The notes: generated from the sequence alone by a model not told the origin. Counted from the stretch's first letter, positions 26,186-33,655 are shown. The stretch: DNA of 34,814 bases from Caballeronia pedi (GCF_001544915.2 NZ_FCOE02000059.1:1-34814); one strand, 5' to 3'. Numbers and translations: made by a program.

Positions 26186-27001
26186 ATGGCAAAAATCATT
26201 GTGGTGACTTCGGGGAAGGGCGGCGTCGGCAAGACGACCACCAGCGCGAGCTTCGCATCGGCGCTCGCATTGCGCGGCCACAAGACGGCCGTGATCGACT
26301 TCGACGTCGGTCTGCGCAATCTCGACCTCATCATGGGTTGCGAACGCCGTGTGGTGTACGACCTCATCAACGTCATTCAGGGCGAAGCGAACCTGCATCA
26401 GGCGCTCATCAAGGACAAGAAGTGCGAGAACCTCTTCATCCTGCCGGCCTCGCAGACGCGCGATAAAGATGCGCTCACGCTCGAAGGCGTCGAGACGGTT
26501 ATCAACGAGCTGATCAAGATGGACTTCGAGTACATCATCTGCGATTCGCCGGCGGGTATCGAATCCGGCGCGTTGATGGCGATGCACTTCGCCGACGAAG
26601 CGCTCATCGTGACCAATCCTGAAGTGTCGTCCGTGCGCGACTCGGATCGCATTCTCGGCATTCTGTCGTCGAAGACCAAGCGCGCGGTCGAAGGCAAGGA
26701 GCCGGTGAAGGAGCATCTGCTCATCACGCGCTACAACCCGAAGCGGGTGAGCGAGGGCGAGATGCTGTCGCTCTCGGACATCCAGGAAATCCTGCGCATC
26801 GATTTGATCGGCGTGATTCCGGAATCGGAAGCGGTGCTGCATGCATCGAATCAGGGTTTGCCGGCGGTGCATCTGGACGGCACGGATGTCGCCGAATCGT
26901 ACAAGGACGTAGTGTCGCGCTTCCTCGGAGAAGAAAAGGCGCTGCGCTTCACCGATTATCAGAAGCCAGGTCTGCTGCAACGCATCTTCGGCACCAAGTA
27001 A
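26186..27001 (+). CDS. minD: Septum site-determining protein MinD
   Basis: MinD is a membrane-cycling ATPase that recruits MinC and oscillates under MinE control. The 271-residue protein shows the deviant Walker A motif KGGVGKTT (11-18), DFDVGLRNLDLIMG, the ICDSPAGIE Walker B region and a C-terminal amphipathic membrane helix ending PGLLQRIFGTK. AAGG precedes ATG 26186. There are 87 bases after minC and nine before minE. Confidence 0.98.
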   Translation: MAKIIVVTSGKGGVGKTTTSASFASALALRGHKTAVIDFDVGLRNLDLIMGCERRVVYDLINVIQGEANLHQALIKDKKCENLFILPASQTRDKDALTLEGVETVINELIKMDFEYIICDSPAGIESGALMAMHFADEALIVTNPEVSSVRDSDRILGILSSKTKRAVEGKEPVKEHLLITRYNPKRVSEGEMLSLSDIQEILRIDLIGVIPESEAVLHASNQGLPAVHLDGTDVAESYKDVVSRFLGEEKALRFTDYQKPGLLQRIFGTK

Positions 27002-27010
27002 GGGGACGCA

Positions 27011-27265
27011 ATGTCGATTCTTTCGTTTTTGCTGGGCGAGAAAAAAAAGTCCGCTTCGGTCGCGAAGGAACGCTTGCAGTTGATCATTGCGCACGAGCGC
27101 GCGGGTGGCAGAGCCGCCGCCGATTATCTGCCGGCGTTGCAACGGGAACTCGTTGCCGTGATTTCGAAGTACGTGAAGATTTCCGATGACGATATTCGAG
27201 TCAGCCTCGAACGTCAGGACGACCTCGAAGTGCTTGAAGTGAAGATCGAGATTCCGCAGGCGTAA
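27011..27265 (+). CDS. minE: Cell division topological specificity factor MinE
   Basis: MinE (84 residues) displaces MinD from the membrane and confines the division block to the poles. The N-terminal membrane-contact segment MSILSFLLGE, the anti-MinCD helix region ASVAKERLQLIIAHER and the C-terminal dimer domain (LQRELVAVISKYVKISDDDIRVSLERQDDLEVLEVKIE) are all present. AGGGGACGC gives a good ribosome site. Confidence 0.97.
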   Translation: MSILSFLLGEKKKSASVAKERLQLIIAHERAGGRAAADYLPALQRELVAVISKYVKISDDDIRVSLERQDDLEVLEVKIEIPQA

Positions 27266-27328
27266 CAGAAGCGTCAGCGGGCGGCGTCGCGTCCGGTCAG
27301 GCCGGGCGCGTGCCGCGAGGAAAATGCG

Positions 27329-27359
27329 AAAGCCAGAATCGGGTGATTCTGGCTTTTTT
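27329..27359 (+). terminator. Terminator of minCDE
   Basis: A perfect 12-bp stem, AAAGCCAGAATC with GATTCTGGCTTT, a four-base loop (GGGT) and a T6 run. It lies 63 bases after minE. The A-run on the other side is short, so it mainly works on the plus strand, but the arms are symmetric. Confidence 0.92.
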
Positions 27360-27369
27360 CTTTTGCGCG

Positions 27370-27576
27370 CTATCGTTTGCGCGCGTGTTTCGGGCGACGT
27401 GCGGGCGCCGCTTTCATCGAAATCGATGCGTCGGCAAGGACAGTTGTGGGGGCCAGAAAAAAGAACAGGCGCGAGGCTTTCGCCGGGCGCCCAAGAAACG
27501 CTCCCGCCAGAAGCAGGAACGGAGAGGAGAAGAGAGCAATTCGCTCAGCAATGACCACCAGCCGCACGAACCGCAT
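27370..27576 (-). CDS. Possible small membrane protein, weak candidate
   Basis: A 68-codon frame beginning MRFVRLVVIAERIALFSSPF. It has one strongly hydrophobic segment and a basic, Pro/Lys/Arg-rich C-terminus; its stop falls six bases from the minE terminator, as expected for convergent genes. Third-position G+C is lower than in the neighbours and the ribosome site is poor, so it may be chance. The 397-base gap 27266-27662 otherwise holds only the terminator and unsupported plus-strand frames. Confidence 0.25.
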   Translation of the reverse strand: MRFVRLVVIAERIALFSSPFLLLAGAFLGRPAKASRLFFFLAPTTVLADASISMKAAPARRPKHARKR

Positions 27577-27662
27577 TACCTGCTCAGAGTGTCCGTTCCA
27601 GAAAAAGTTCAACCACTTTGAAATTTCTTTGTAGGTTCGCTGTGTGACGCCGGGTGGCCGTC

Positions 27663-27842
27663 TCAGGCGGTCAGCACTTCGAACGCGAGCACCGCCAGGA
27701 TCGCGCCGACATTCGCGATGACCGCTTCGAACAGCACGCCGCGCCACGTCGCGGGACGGAATTTCACGGCGAGGAGCAACGCCGTCACAAGCGCGATGGC
27801 CACGATCGCGACAAGATGCGAACTCTCCAGATAAATGCGCAT
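27663..27842 (-). CDS. 59-residue two-helix membrane protein
   Basis: A short frame, MRIYLESSHLVAIVAIALVT onward, with two hydrophobic helices (about 9-26 and 38-56) separated by a basic loop (KFRPATWRG). The ribosome site AAGGAGG is a perfect match at good spacing, and a TTTCCA-N17-TATACT promoter lies upstream. Codon use matches core genes. I do not recognise the family; the layout suggests a small inner membrane protein of unknown role. Confidence 0.75.
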   Translation of the reverse strand: MRIYLESSHLVAIVAIALVTALLLAVKFRPATWRGVLFEAVIANVGAILAVLAFEVLTA

Positions 27843-27907
27843 GGCCGCCTCCTTTCCATTCGCGGCATTACTTTCCGCGCGGTGGTGTTTTTGTCGAACT
27901 TGTTTCG

Positions 27908-27936
27908 AGTATAGGCAGTGGCATATTTACTGGAAA
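27908..27936 (-). promoter_or_regulatory. Promoter of the small membrane protein gene
   Basis: On the minus strand TTTCCA (27931-27936) and TATACT (27908-27913) are exactly 17 bases apart, about 65 bases before the ATG. Confidence 0.6.
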
Positions 27937-28001
27937 GCGGACAAAAAAGTCATTTTGCCGCCAGCTTGCCGACTGCCATCGGGTGTTAATTTAAATACTC
28001 G

Positions 28002-28029
28002 TTGATTCACGGAATTTTCTTTCTAGACT
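28002..28029 (+). promoter_or_regulatory. Candidate promoter of the OpgC-like gene
   Basis: TTGATT (28002-28007) and TAGACT (28024-28029) are 16 bases apart, in AT-rich DNA about 70 bases before the chosen start. Confidence 0.5.
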
Positions 28030-28101
28030 AGGTACAAACCCCGTATGTGCGCGAGCCAGCCCGGCAGCGCGCCGAACCGCAGGCTCGCGGAGCATTCGCC
28101 A

Positions 28102-29289
28102 ATGACTTCCCCGACGACACGTTCTCTCGAAGTCGATTTCTTTCGAGGAATCGTGCTGCTCATTATCGCGGTCGACCATATAACGGGAAGTGTGCTTTCG
28201 CGCTTTACGCTGCATCAATACGCATTCTGCGATTCCGCTGAGGTATTCGTCTTTCTCGGAGGTTATGCGTCGGCGGCGGCTTTTACGGCGCTTGCGACTC
28301 GCCGTAGCGATTCAGCCGCCCGCCGACGCTTTTTCAAACGCAGTTGGGAAATCTATCGCGCGTACCTGTTCACGGCATTTCTGATGCTGATCGGCGGCGC
28401 GCTGCTGATGGCCCTGAAGGTCGACACGCCGATGGTCCAGTACACCGAATGGCCGAACTTCCTCGAGCGGCCGTTTGGACTCACCGTCGATATCGCGTTG
28501 CTGCGTCAGCAGCCGTATCTGTCCGCCGTACTGCCGATGTATTCCGTGTTCGCGCTCGCCGTGCCGGTGATCGTGCCGCTCGCGCAGAAGAAGCCTGTCG
28601 TCGCGATGTTCGGCAGCCTGCTCGTTTGGCTCGCCGCCATGCCGCTCCTGCGCTTCCTGCCGGGGACGTACGGCGAGGCGTGGTCGTTCAATCCGTTTGC
28701 CTGGCAGCTGATGTTCATGACCGGCATACTGGCGCGCGTCCAGCCGATCAGCGGCGAATTCCACGCGGGCAGGATCGCGCGCTGGCTGACTGCGGGCGCC
28801 ATCGGCGTGGCGCTCACGTTCGCGTTCTACAAGCTTTTCCTCGAAACTCAGGCGCCGCCCGGATACATGAAGCAGAACCTCGCGACATTGCGCATCGTCA
28901 GCTTCGCGGCGATCGCCTGGGTCGTCGCGCGCGGCGTTCATGCGGGATGGGTCGGCCAGCTCGCGCGCAAGCTGCCGGGCATCGTGACGATCGGGCAGCA
29001 GGGGCTCGTTTGCTTCATCGCGGGAACGTGCGTCTCGCTGGTGCTCGATTCGGCGCTGCGCGCGATGGGCGTGCTCGGCCTCGGCCGCTATCCGTCGCAC
29101 TGGATTCTGGGGCTCATCGCGGATGGCATCGCTATCGTGAGCCTGCTGGGGCTCGCGCGCTTCTGGGCCAACCGCAAGGCCACCAAAGCAGCGCGCGCGA
29201 AGGGCGTCGAGCGGCAGACGCCGCCGCGGCTGCCCGTCATCGAAGGACGGCCGGTGCCGGTGCATGCCGGCAGCCGGCGCGAGCGCTGA
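28102..29289 (+). CDS. opgC: OpgC-domain membrane protein (acyltransferase-like)
   Basis: A 395-residue protein with about ten membrane helices. The start RSLEVDFFRGIVLLIIAVDHITG and HQYAFCDSAEVFVFLGGYASAAAF are hallmarks of the OpgC family. The founding member OpgC adds succinyl groups to osmoregulated periplasmic glucans, using a conserved His/Asp pair as in VDHITG. Whether this protein acts on glucans is unknown; no opgGH is nearby. ATG 28102 has GGAG nine bases upstream and gives the family N-terminus; ATG 28045, 19 codons earlier, is the alternative. It converges with the next gene, three bases apart. Confidence 0.88.
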   Translation: MTSPTTRSLEVDFFRGIVLLIIAVDHITGSVLSRFTLHQYAFCDSAEVFVFLGGYASAAAFTALATRRSDSAARRRFFKRSWEIYRAYLFTAFLMLIGGALLMALKVDTPMVQYTEWPNFLERPFGLTVDIALLRQQPYLSAVLPMYSVFALAVPVIVPLAQKKPVVAMFGSLLVWLAAMPLLRFLPGTYGEAWSFNPFAWQLMFMTGILARVQPISGEFHAGRIARWLTAGAIGVALTFAFYKLFLETQAPPGYMKQNLATLRIVSFAAIAWVVARGVHAGWVGQLARKLPGIVTIGQQGLVCFIAGTCVSLVLDSALRAMGVLGLGRYPSHWILGLIADGIAIVSLLGLARFWANRKATKAARAKGVERQTPPRLPVIEGRPVPVHAGSRRER

Positions 29290-29292
29290 GAC

Positions 29293-30597
29293 TTACTCCA
29301 GCGTGATGTTGCGCGTCTCGCGCATGCACAGCACGGCGATCAGGCTCACCGCCGCCGCCGCCGACACATAGCCGCCCACCCACGTCAGCCCGCCGCGATT
29401 CGCAAGCAGCTGCGCGATATACGGCGCCACCGACGCGCCCAGAATCCCGCCGAGGTTGTACGCGACGCCCGCGCCCGTGTAGCGCACGTTGGTCGGGAAA
29501 AGCTCGGGCAGCAGCGCGCCCATCGGTGCGAACGTGACGCCCATCAGAAACAGTTCGATGGTGAGGAACAGCGCGACCTGGATCGTGTCGCCGCTGCCGA
29601 GGAGCGGGGCCATCGCGAAGCCGGAGAGGATTGCGAGCAGGCAGCCGACCATCAGCACCGGCTTGCGGCCGAAGCGGTCGCTCGCGATCGCTGAGATCGG
29701 CGTGGCGATCGCCATGAACAGCACCGCGAAGCACAGAAGGCCTAGGAACGTCTCGCGCGCGAAATGCAGCTTGGCGACGCCGTAGGACAGCGAGAAGACC
29801 GTCGAGATGTAGAAGAGCGTGTAGCAGACGACCATCGCGAACGCGCCGAGCAGCGTCGGCACGAGATGGCTGCCGAGCAGCGTCGCGATCGGCACCTTCA
29901 CGCGTTCGTGCCGTTCGACGGCCGCGCGGAACGCCGGCGTCTCCGCGATCTTCAGACGCACATAGAGGCCGAGCGCGACGAGCACCGCGCTCACGAGGAA
30001 CGGCACGCGCCAGCCCCAGCTACGGAACTGCTCGTCCGAGAGCGACAGCGCGAGACCGAAGAAGAGACCGTTCGACGCGAGGAAGCCGATCGACGGCCCG
30101 AGCTGCGGAAACATGCCGAACAGACCGCGCTTGCCCGGCGGCGCGTATTCGGTCGCGAGCAGCGCCGCGCCGCCCCATTCGCCGCCGAGCCCGATGCCTT
30201 GCCCGAAGCGCAGCACGCACAGCAGGATCGGCGCGAGGCTGCCGATCGAGTCGTAGCCCGGCACGAAGCCGATGAGCGTCGTCGAGACGCCCATCACCAG
30301 CAGCGAGGCGACGAGCGTCGACTTGCGGCCGATGCGGTCGCCGAAGTGGCCGAACAGAAACGAGCCGATCGGCCGTGCGAAGAACGCGATGCCGAACGTG
30401 ACGAACGCGGAAAGCGCCTGCGCGGCGGGCGAGTCGTGCGGAAAGAACACCGGACCGATGACGAGCGCGGCGGCGGTCGCGTAGACATAGAAGTCGTAGA
30501 ACTCGATCGCGGTGCCGATGAAGCTCGCGAAAATCACGCGAGACGCGCTTTGAGATCCGTCGCCGGGCTTGGCGGCGGAAAGCGAGGATGAGGACAT
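29293..30597 (-). CDS. MFS transporter, metabolite:H+ symporter (MHS/ProP-ShiA) type
   Basis: A 434-residue, 12-helix transporter. The first helix carries the MHS signature FIGTAIEFYDFYVYATAAAL. GHFGDRIGRKSTL (83-95) is the MFS loop 2-3 motif, repeated in the second half as SDRFGRKPVLMVG. GQGIGLGGEWGGAALL in helix 5 is also typical. Family members carry shikimate, proline/betaine, citrate or other carboxylates with protons; cargo is not predictable here. ATG 30597 is chosen for its GGAG site; an open frame upstream (66 codons) is not protein-like. A promoter about 275 bases upstream would give a long leader. Confidence 0.92.
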   Translation of the reverse strand: MSSSSLSAAKPGDGSQSASRVIFASFIGTAIEFYDFYVYATAAALVIGPVFFPHDSPAAQALSAFVTFGIAFFARPIGSFLFGHFGDRIGRKSTLVASLLVMGVSTTLIGFVPGYDSIGSLAPILLCVLRFGQGIGLGGEWGGAALLATEYAPPGKRGLFGMFPQLGPSIGFLASNGLFFGLALSLSDEQFRSWGWRVPFLVSAVLVALGLYVRLKIAETPAFRAAVERHERVKVPIATLLGSHLVPTLLGAFAMVVCYTLFYISTVFSLSYGVAKLHFARETFLGLLCFAVLFMAIATPISAIASDRFGRKPVLMVGCLLAILSGFAMAPLLGSGDTIQVALFLTIELFLMGVTFAPMGALLPELFPTNVRYTGAGVAYNLGGILGASVAPYIAQLLANRGGLTWVGGYVSAAAAVSLIAVLCMRETRNITLE

Positions 30598-30902
30598 AGG
30601 GTCTCCGTTGTCGTGTTGCTTTGGTGCGAAGCATTGTCGCGCGCATCGCCGGGGCAAGGGCGATCGAATCGATGAGCGATGTGGCCGCTCGGCGCGCGTC
30701 AGCTTTTTGTAGGGATTGCGATGCGATGGCAGGCATGCCAGAAATCGACGGCGCGTGCGAGTAGTGCGCGATGTCGCGGCGCAGTGGCTGCGCACGAGGC
30801 CTCTCGCGCGACGCGCGGGATGGGCGCGGGGCGAAGGCCGTGCCGGAAGTGGGTCCGGCAGGGGTGTTGAAAATTATAACGAGCGTGCCGGGCGCGCGCC
30901 AA
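30598..30902. other. Upstream region of the MFS gene
   Basis: A 305-base gap between two minus-strand genes. It holds a promoter at its right end (30873-30902), a small hairpin GCCGGA/TCCGGC (30842-30859) that would lie just inside the resulting transcript, and otherwise GC-rich sequence with no supported gene. Confidence 0.5.
30873..30902 (-). promoter_or_regulatory. Promoter reading toward the MFS gene
   Basis: On the minus strand TTGGCG (30897-30902) is 18 bases from a perfect TATAAT (30873-30878). It begins right at the end of the TonB-domain gene and would start a transcript with a leader of about 270 bases before the MFS ATG. Confidence 0.6.
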
Positions 30903-31391
30903 TCAATCGATGGTCGTGGCTTGCGGCGAGTGCGATGTTTGCAGTTGGAACTGGCCGTTGTCGTTGAACATCCAGCCTTCGAAAAGCTCCAGTTGACCCT
31001 TGCCGTTCAGGAGCTTCGCGGGCGGCGCGGGTAGCGGCGATGCGCGGCGCAGCGAGGCGAGCGCGGTGGCTTCGGCTTCGTCGTCGCCATTGGTGCGATA
31101 CACCGACGATTCGACGAGCCGCCCGCCACGGTCCACCGTGAACGAGACGAGCACGAACGAGCGCAGCATGGCCTGCGGCGTGCCTTTGAGCACGAGCGAC
31201 GGATTGCGCTCGAAGATGCGTTGGGCGATGTGCGTCTTGTATTCGTCGAGCGTCGGACCGGCGACGGCGGGCGCGGCGGCGCGCGCGGCCACGACGCTCG
31301 GCGGCGGCGTGATCGTGCAGGCGTTCATCGCGAGCGCGCCGACGGTCGCAACGAGCATGGAGCAGAAACGTGACGCGAACATCGCAGGCAT
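30903..31391 (-). CDS. Exported TonB C-terminal-domain protein
   Basis: A 162-residue protein with an N-terminal signal (SMLVATVGALAMNAC) and a TonB C-terminal-like domain (about 50-150: DEYKTHIAQRIFERNPSLVLKGTPQAMLRSFVLVSFTVDRGGRLVESSVYRTNGDDEAEATALASLRRASPLPAPP). Cys25 could be lipidated, but Asn at -2 is not a typical lipobox. Unlike true TonB it has no long Pro-rich spacer and no ExbBD genes beside it, so it is probably not an energy transducer in the usual sense. Start ATG 31391 is chosen among several in-frame options; none has a strong ribosome site. Confidence 0.8.
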   Translation of the reverse strand: MPAMFASRFCSMLVATVGALAMNACTITPPPSVVAARAAAPAVAGPTLDEYKTHIAQRIFERNPSLVLKGTPQAMLRSFVLVSFTVDRGGRLVESSVYRTNGDDEAEATALASLRRASPLPAPPAKLLNGKGQLELFEGWMFNDNGQFQLQTSHSPQATTID

Positions 31392-31512
31392 CGACGAAGA
31401 TGGCGTTACTTTAATGATAGTCGTTGCAAAGGCCTCGAAGCGTTGAAAGTGTGCGCTCGGGCGCGGCACTTGCTCACGATCCTTTCATCCGAAAACACCG
31501 ATGGAGGGAGCC

Positions 31513-31671
31513 ATGAGCAACGAGACGAATCAACCGGAAGGCGAACAGCCCGTCGAGCATAGCGACAACGAGAAAAGCAAACTGCCCGAACGCGACGACG
31601 AAAACCGCAAGCAAGGGCCCAACGACAGACCGGGCAAGGAGACGGGCGAGGGCGAGACGCCGGTCGGCTGA
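31513..31671 (+). CDS. 52-residue acidic hydrophilic protein, unknown
   Basis: A short frame, MSNETNQPEGEQPVEHSDNE onward, ending GEGETPVG. It is rich in Glu, Asp, Asn, Lys, Pro and Gly with almost no hydrophobic residues, so it should be disordered. GGAGGGAGCC gives an excellent ribosome site. It is divergent from the TonB-domain gene. The strong ribosome site supports a real gene; function unknown. Confidence 0.65.
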   Translation: MSNETNQPEGEQPVEHSDNEKSKLPERDDENRKQGPNDRPGKETGEGETPVG

Positions 31672-31752
31672 GTCGCTCCGCCCGCGTGCGGCACGGACGC
31701 GGCAGTGCTAAGGTAATGAGGGGATGTCCCCGTCTATTTTCGGGAGAACGCC

Positions 31753-31923
31753 ATGTCACGCAAGTCACATGCAGCGCCGTCGGGCGCGCCCGCGCGGCAA
31801 CAGCAACCGGCTTCCGCCGCGCATTCGAAGAACGAATCGAAACGCGCCGCGCCGAAGCAGGACGCGGCGCGAGCGGAGCCGGTTCCGCACGTACGCCCGC
31901 CCGTGAGATCCGATGACAACTGA
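31753..31923 (+). CDS. 56-residue basic Ala/Lys-rich protein, unknown
   Basis: A short frame, MSRKSHAAPSGAPARQQQP onward, ending VRSDDN. It is basic and Ala/Pro/Gln/Lys-rich with low complexity, likely disordered and perhaps nucleic-acid-binding. GGGAGA precedes the ATG at good spacing. A small dyad GGGGATGTCCCC (31720-31731) lies just upstream. It follows the acidic 52-residue gene after 81 bases and converges on the next gene. Confidence 0.55.
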   Translation: MSRKSHAAPSGAPARQQQPASAAHSKNESKRAAPKQDAARAEPVPHVRPPVRSDDN

Positions 31924-31935
31924 AGTCAGTCGATT

Positions 31936-32253
31936 TCAGTCGATATAGGGTTTGACGAGTTCGGCGCAGCGTATCGGCGCGGTCGCCCGGACCGTGCCGG
32001 TATCGGCTGCACGCGTTTCCACACACCGATAGACGCTATTGGTTTTCTGAAGCACATAGGTGTCTTCGGGCAGGCCTGTGCTGCGCGCGGTGACGCTCGT
32101 CACCGCGACGATTCCATATCCGTTCTGAATCAGGTCGAAGAGGGTCGCCTCGGTCGAGCGCCATTGCGCGTTGGGCTGCGACTGGGCATGCGCCGACAGG
32201 CTTGCGGCAGCGATGCAGCCGACGAGGATGGGCAGGATGCGGCCTGACTTCAT
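31936..32253 (-). CDS. Small secreted protein, function unknown
   Basis: A 105-residue protein with a clear signal peptide (MKSGRILPILVGCIAAASLS, cleavage likely after AHA23). The mature part, about 82 residues, holds TLFDLIQNGYGIVAVTSVTA and two Cys residues (YRCVET and IRCAEL) that may form a disulfide. ATG 32253 has GGAG at good spacing; upstream in-frame codons are not protein-like. No family name is recognised. Confidence 0.78.
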   Translation of the reverse strand: MKSGRILPILVGCIAAASLSAHAQSQPNAQWRSTEATLFDLIQNGYGIVAVTSVTARSTGLPEDTYVLQKTNSVYRCVETRAADTGTVRATAPIRCAELVKPYID

Positions 32254-32356
32254 GGGCGATTCTCCGCGTTTGTTATCGATGAGGCCGTTAGATGGCGTGA
32301 TGGCCATTGTGTTCACATCGATTTTCTTGGAGGCGCGACGGAATCGGGCGATGGAC

Positions 32357-32385
32357 AAAAAAATGGCCTCGCTCGCTGCGAGGCC
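32357..32385 (-). terminator. Minus-strand intrinsic terminator without an obvious gene
   Basis: On the minus strand GGCCTCGC and GCGAGGCC form an 8-bp stem with a five-base loop, followed by A and a T7 run. It lies about 100 bases before the start of the 105-residue gene in the same direction, so it ends some transcript begun further right. Confidence 0.8.
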
Positions 32386-32687
32386 CAAGTCCAACCTTAC
32401 CCATTGAAGGCATCTTTCACGCGAGAATGGGGAAACTCGGGAAAGAGGCAGGGGGGACGATAACTGGCTCTCGAAGCCTTGCATACGCGTATTGTCCGAA
32501 TTTTGGAGTGGAGTGTTATCGCAGGTAAGAGCTTGCCGTATTTGTCAGGATATCGAAGTGAGACAGTGGGCAGCCTTTGTCGGGCACACGCTCGCGCATA
32601 CGCGAATTTGCTGCGTTCAAGCGAATCAGCCGCGTGTGCTGTGCGAATCCGTGAGCATCCTTGCGCGAGCCTGGATGAGCTGATTGA

Positions 32688-32748
32688 GCCAGAAACGACA
32701 AAGCCACGTAAGTCTCTGAACCTACGTGGCTTTTTGTTCGATTCTGGC
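32688..32748. terminator. Long hairpin, probable bidirectional terminator
   Basis: AAAGCCACGTA (32700-32710) pairs with TACGTGGCTTT (32723-32733) around a 12-base loop with a T5 run after. An outer pair GCCAGAA/TTCTGGC extends the symmetry. The inner part can terminate on the plus strand, and the A-rich left side partly on the minus strand. Confidence 0.7.
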
Positions 32749-32912
32749 GGAGGCGGTGTCCGCCCAACAGCGCCTACAGATATGGCGTTTTGGGCGTTTC
32801 GAGCGATCCATCCACCATCCCGCCCACCAAAAGTCACCATTGCCAGAGGCTCTTGAAAACGACACGGGTTTACGGGACCCTACGGCCTCGAAAAATCAGA
32901 TGAGAGTAAGCC

Positions 32913-33566
32913 ATGAAGTGCCCGCATTGTGCTGTTGAAGTCCACGAGTCCTTCGCTGAGGGCCCGATAACGACCCCAGGAAAAGGTGTCGCGCCAATCG
33001 GAAGGTTCTTTTGGCACACACAGAGCATGGAATGCCCGGCCTGCAACCAAGCCATCATCTATCTTCGAGGTACCGATAAGAACGGCTACACGGAGCATGC
33101 TCCCCGGCTGGTTTTCCCGAAAGCGACGCCACGCCAGGCGGCTTCTCCTGAGGTTCCATCTAGCATCGCTCAGGACTATCACGAAGCCTGCGCGGTGTTA
33201 GTTGATAGCGCAAAAGCATCCGCGGCATTGAGTCGTCGTTGCTTGCAGTCGATTCTTCGCGAGAACGGCTTCGCGCATAAAGATTTGGCGCCAGCCATCC
33301 AAGCCTTGCTTGAATCGAAGCAACTACCACTGGCTATCGCAGATAACGTCGACGCCATTCGAAACATCGGGAACTTCGCCGCGCATCCAATGAAAGACAC
33401 CAATACTGGCGAGATACTTCCGGTCGAACCGCAAGAGGCTGAATGGAACCTTGACGTGCTGGAAGAGCTTTTCGATTTTTTCTATGTGCAGCCGGAGAAA
33501 GCTCGCCAGAAGCGAGCTGCGCTCAATGAAAAGCTGCAAGCGGCCGGGAAGCCGCCAATGAAATAA
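32913..33566 (+). CDS. Zinc-ribbon DUF4145 domain protein
   Basis: A 217-residue protein. Two CxxC pairs (Cys3/Cys6 and Cys41/Cys44) form a probable N-terminal zinc ribbon. The DUF4145 domain follows (about 80-200): ALSRRCLQSILRENGF, LPLAIADNVDAIRNIGNFAAHPMKD and EPQEAEWNLDVLEELFDFFYV. DUF4145 also occurs fused to restriction-enzyme subunits and in other accessory genes; its biochemical role is not established. G+C and codon choice are lower and more mixed than in the core genes. It is on the opposite strand to the tail genes, ends in its own terminator, and looks like an independently expressed cargo gene, possibly for defence. Confidence 0.83.
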   Translation: MKCPHCAVEVHESFAEGPITTPGKGVAPIGRFFWHTQSMECPACNQAIIYLRGTDKNGYTEHAPRLVFPKATPRQAASPEVPSSIAQDYHEACAVLVDSAKASAALSRRCLQSILRENGFAHKDLAPAIQALLESKQLPLAIADNVDAIRNIGNFAAHPMKDTNTGEILPVEPQEAEWNLDVLEELFDFFYVQPEKARQKRAALNEKLQAAGKPPMK

Positions 33567-33586
33567 ACCGACACCGCGTCGGTTTT
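33565..33586 (+). terminator. Terminator of the DUF4145 gene
   Basis: AAACCGAC pairs with GTCGGTTT (8 bp, five-base loop), then a final T. The stem begins within the stop codon of the gene. The T run is short. Confidence 0.65.
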
Positions 33587-33592
33587 AACATC

Positions 33593-33627
33593 TGCCAGGC
33601 ACCTGCTAACCATCAAGATGCCAGGCA
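33593..33627. repeat. Pair of TGCCAGGCA palindromic direct repeats
   Basis: TGCCAGGCA occurs at 33593-33601 and 33619-33627. Each copy is symmetric about its central A (the second extends to ATGCCAGGCAT), and they start 26 bases apart. This spacing and symmetry suggest paired protein-binding sites. Confidence 0.5.
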
Positions 33628-33655
33628 TGCGACGTCCGGTAAGGCCGAGAGACGG

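Larger units (their letters stand above)
32254..32912. other. Long intergenic region with two hairpin terminators
   Basis: This 659-base stretch separates core-type genes from the prophage-like region. I see no supported gene: the open frames (32397-32840 minus, 32479-32856 plus, 32492-32683 plus) have no ribosome site, family features or codon bias. It contains a minus-strand terminator at 32357-32385 and a long hairpin at 32688-32748. It may hold a small RNA, a gene remnant or the prophage junction. Confidence 0.5.

Noticed and set aside
25259..27142. 627-codon minus-strand open frame
   Set aside because: It spans minC, minD and part of minE in antisense and has no family features.
27377..27634. 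85-codon plus frame after the min terminator
   Set aside because: Low-complexity Arg-rich translation, no ribosome site or promoter; the opposite strand gives a slightly better candidate.
32397..32840. 147-codon minus frame in the gene-poor region
   Set aside because: It passes through a strong hairpin terminator, has no ribosome site, and shows no recognisable domain.
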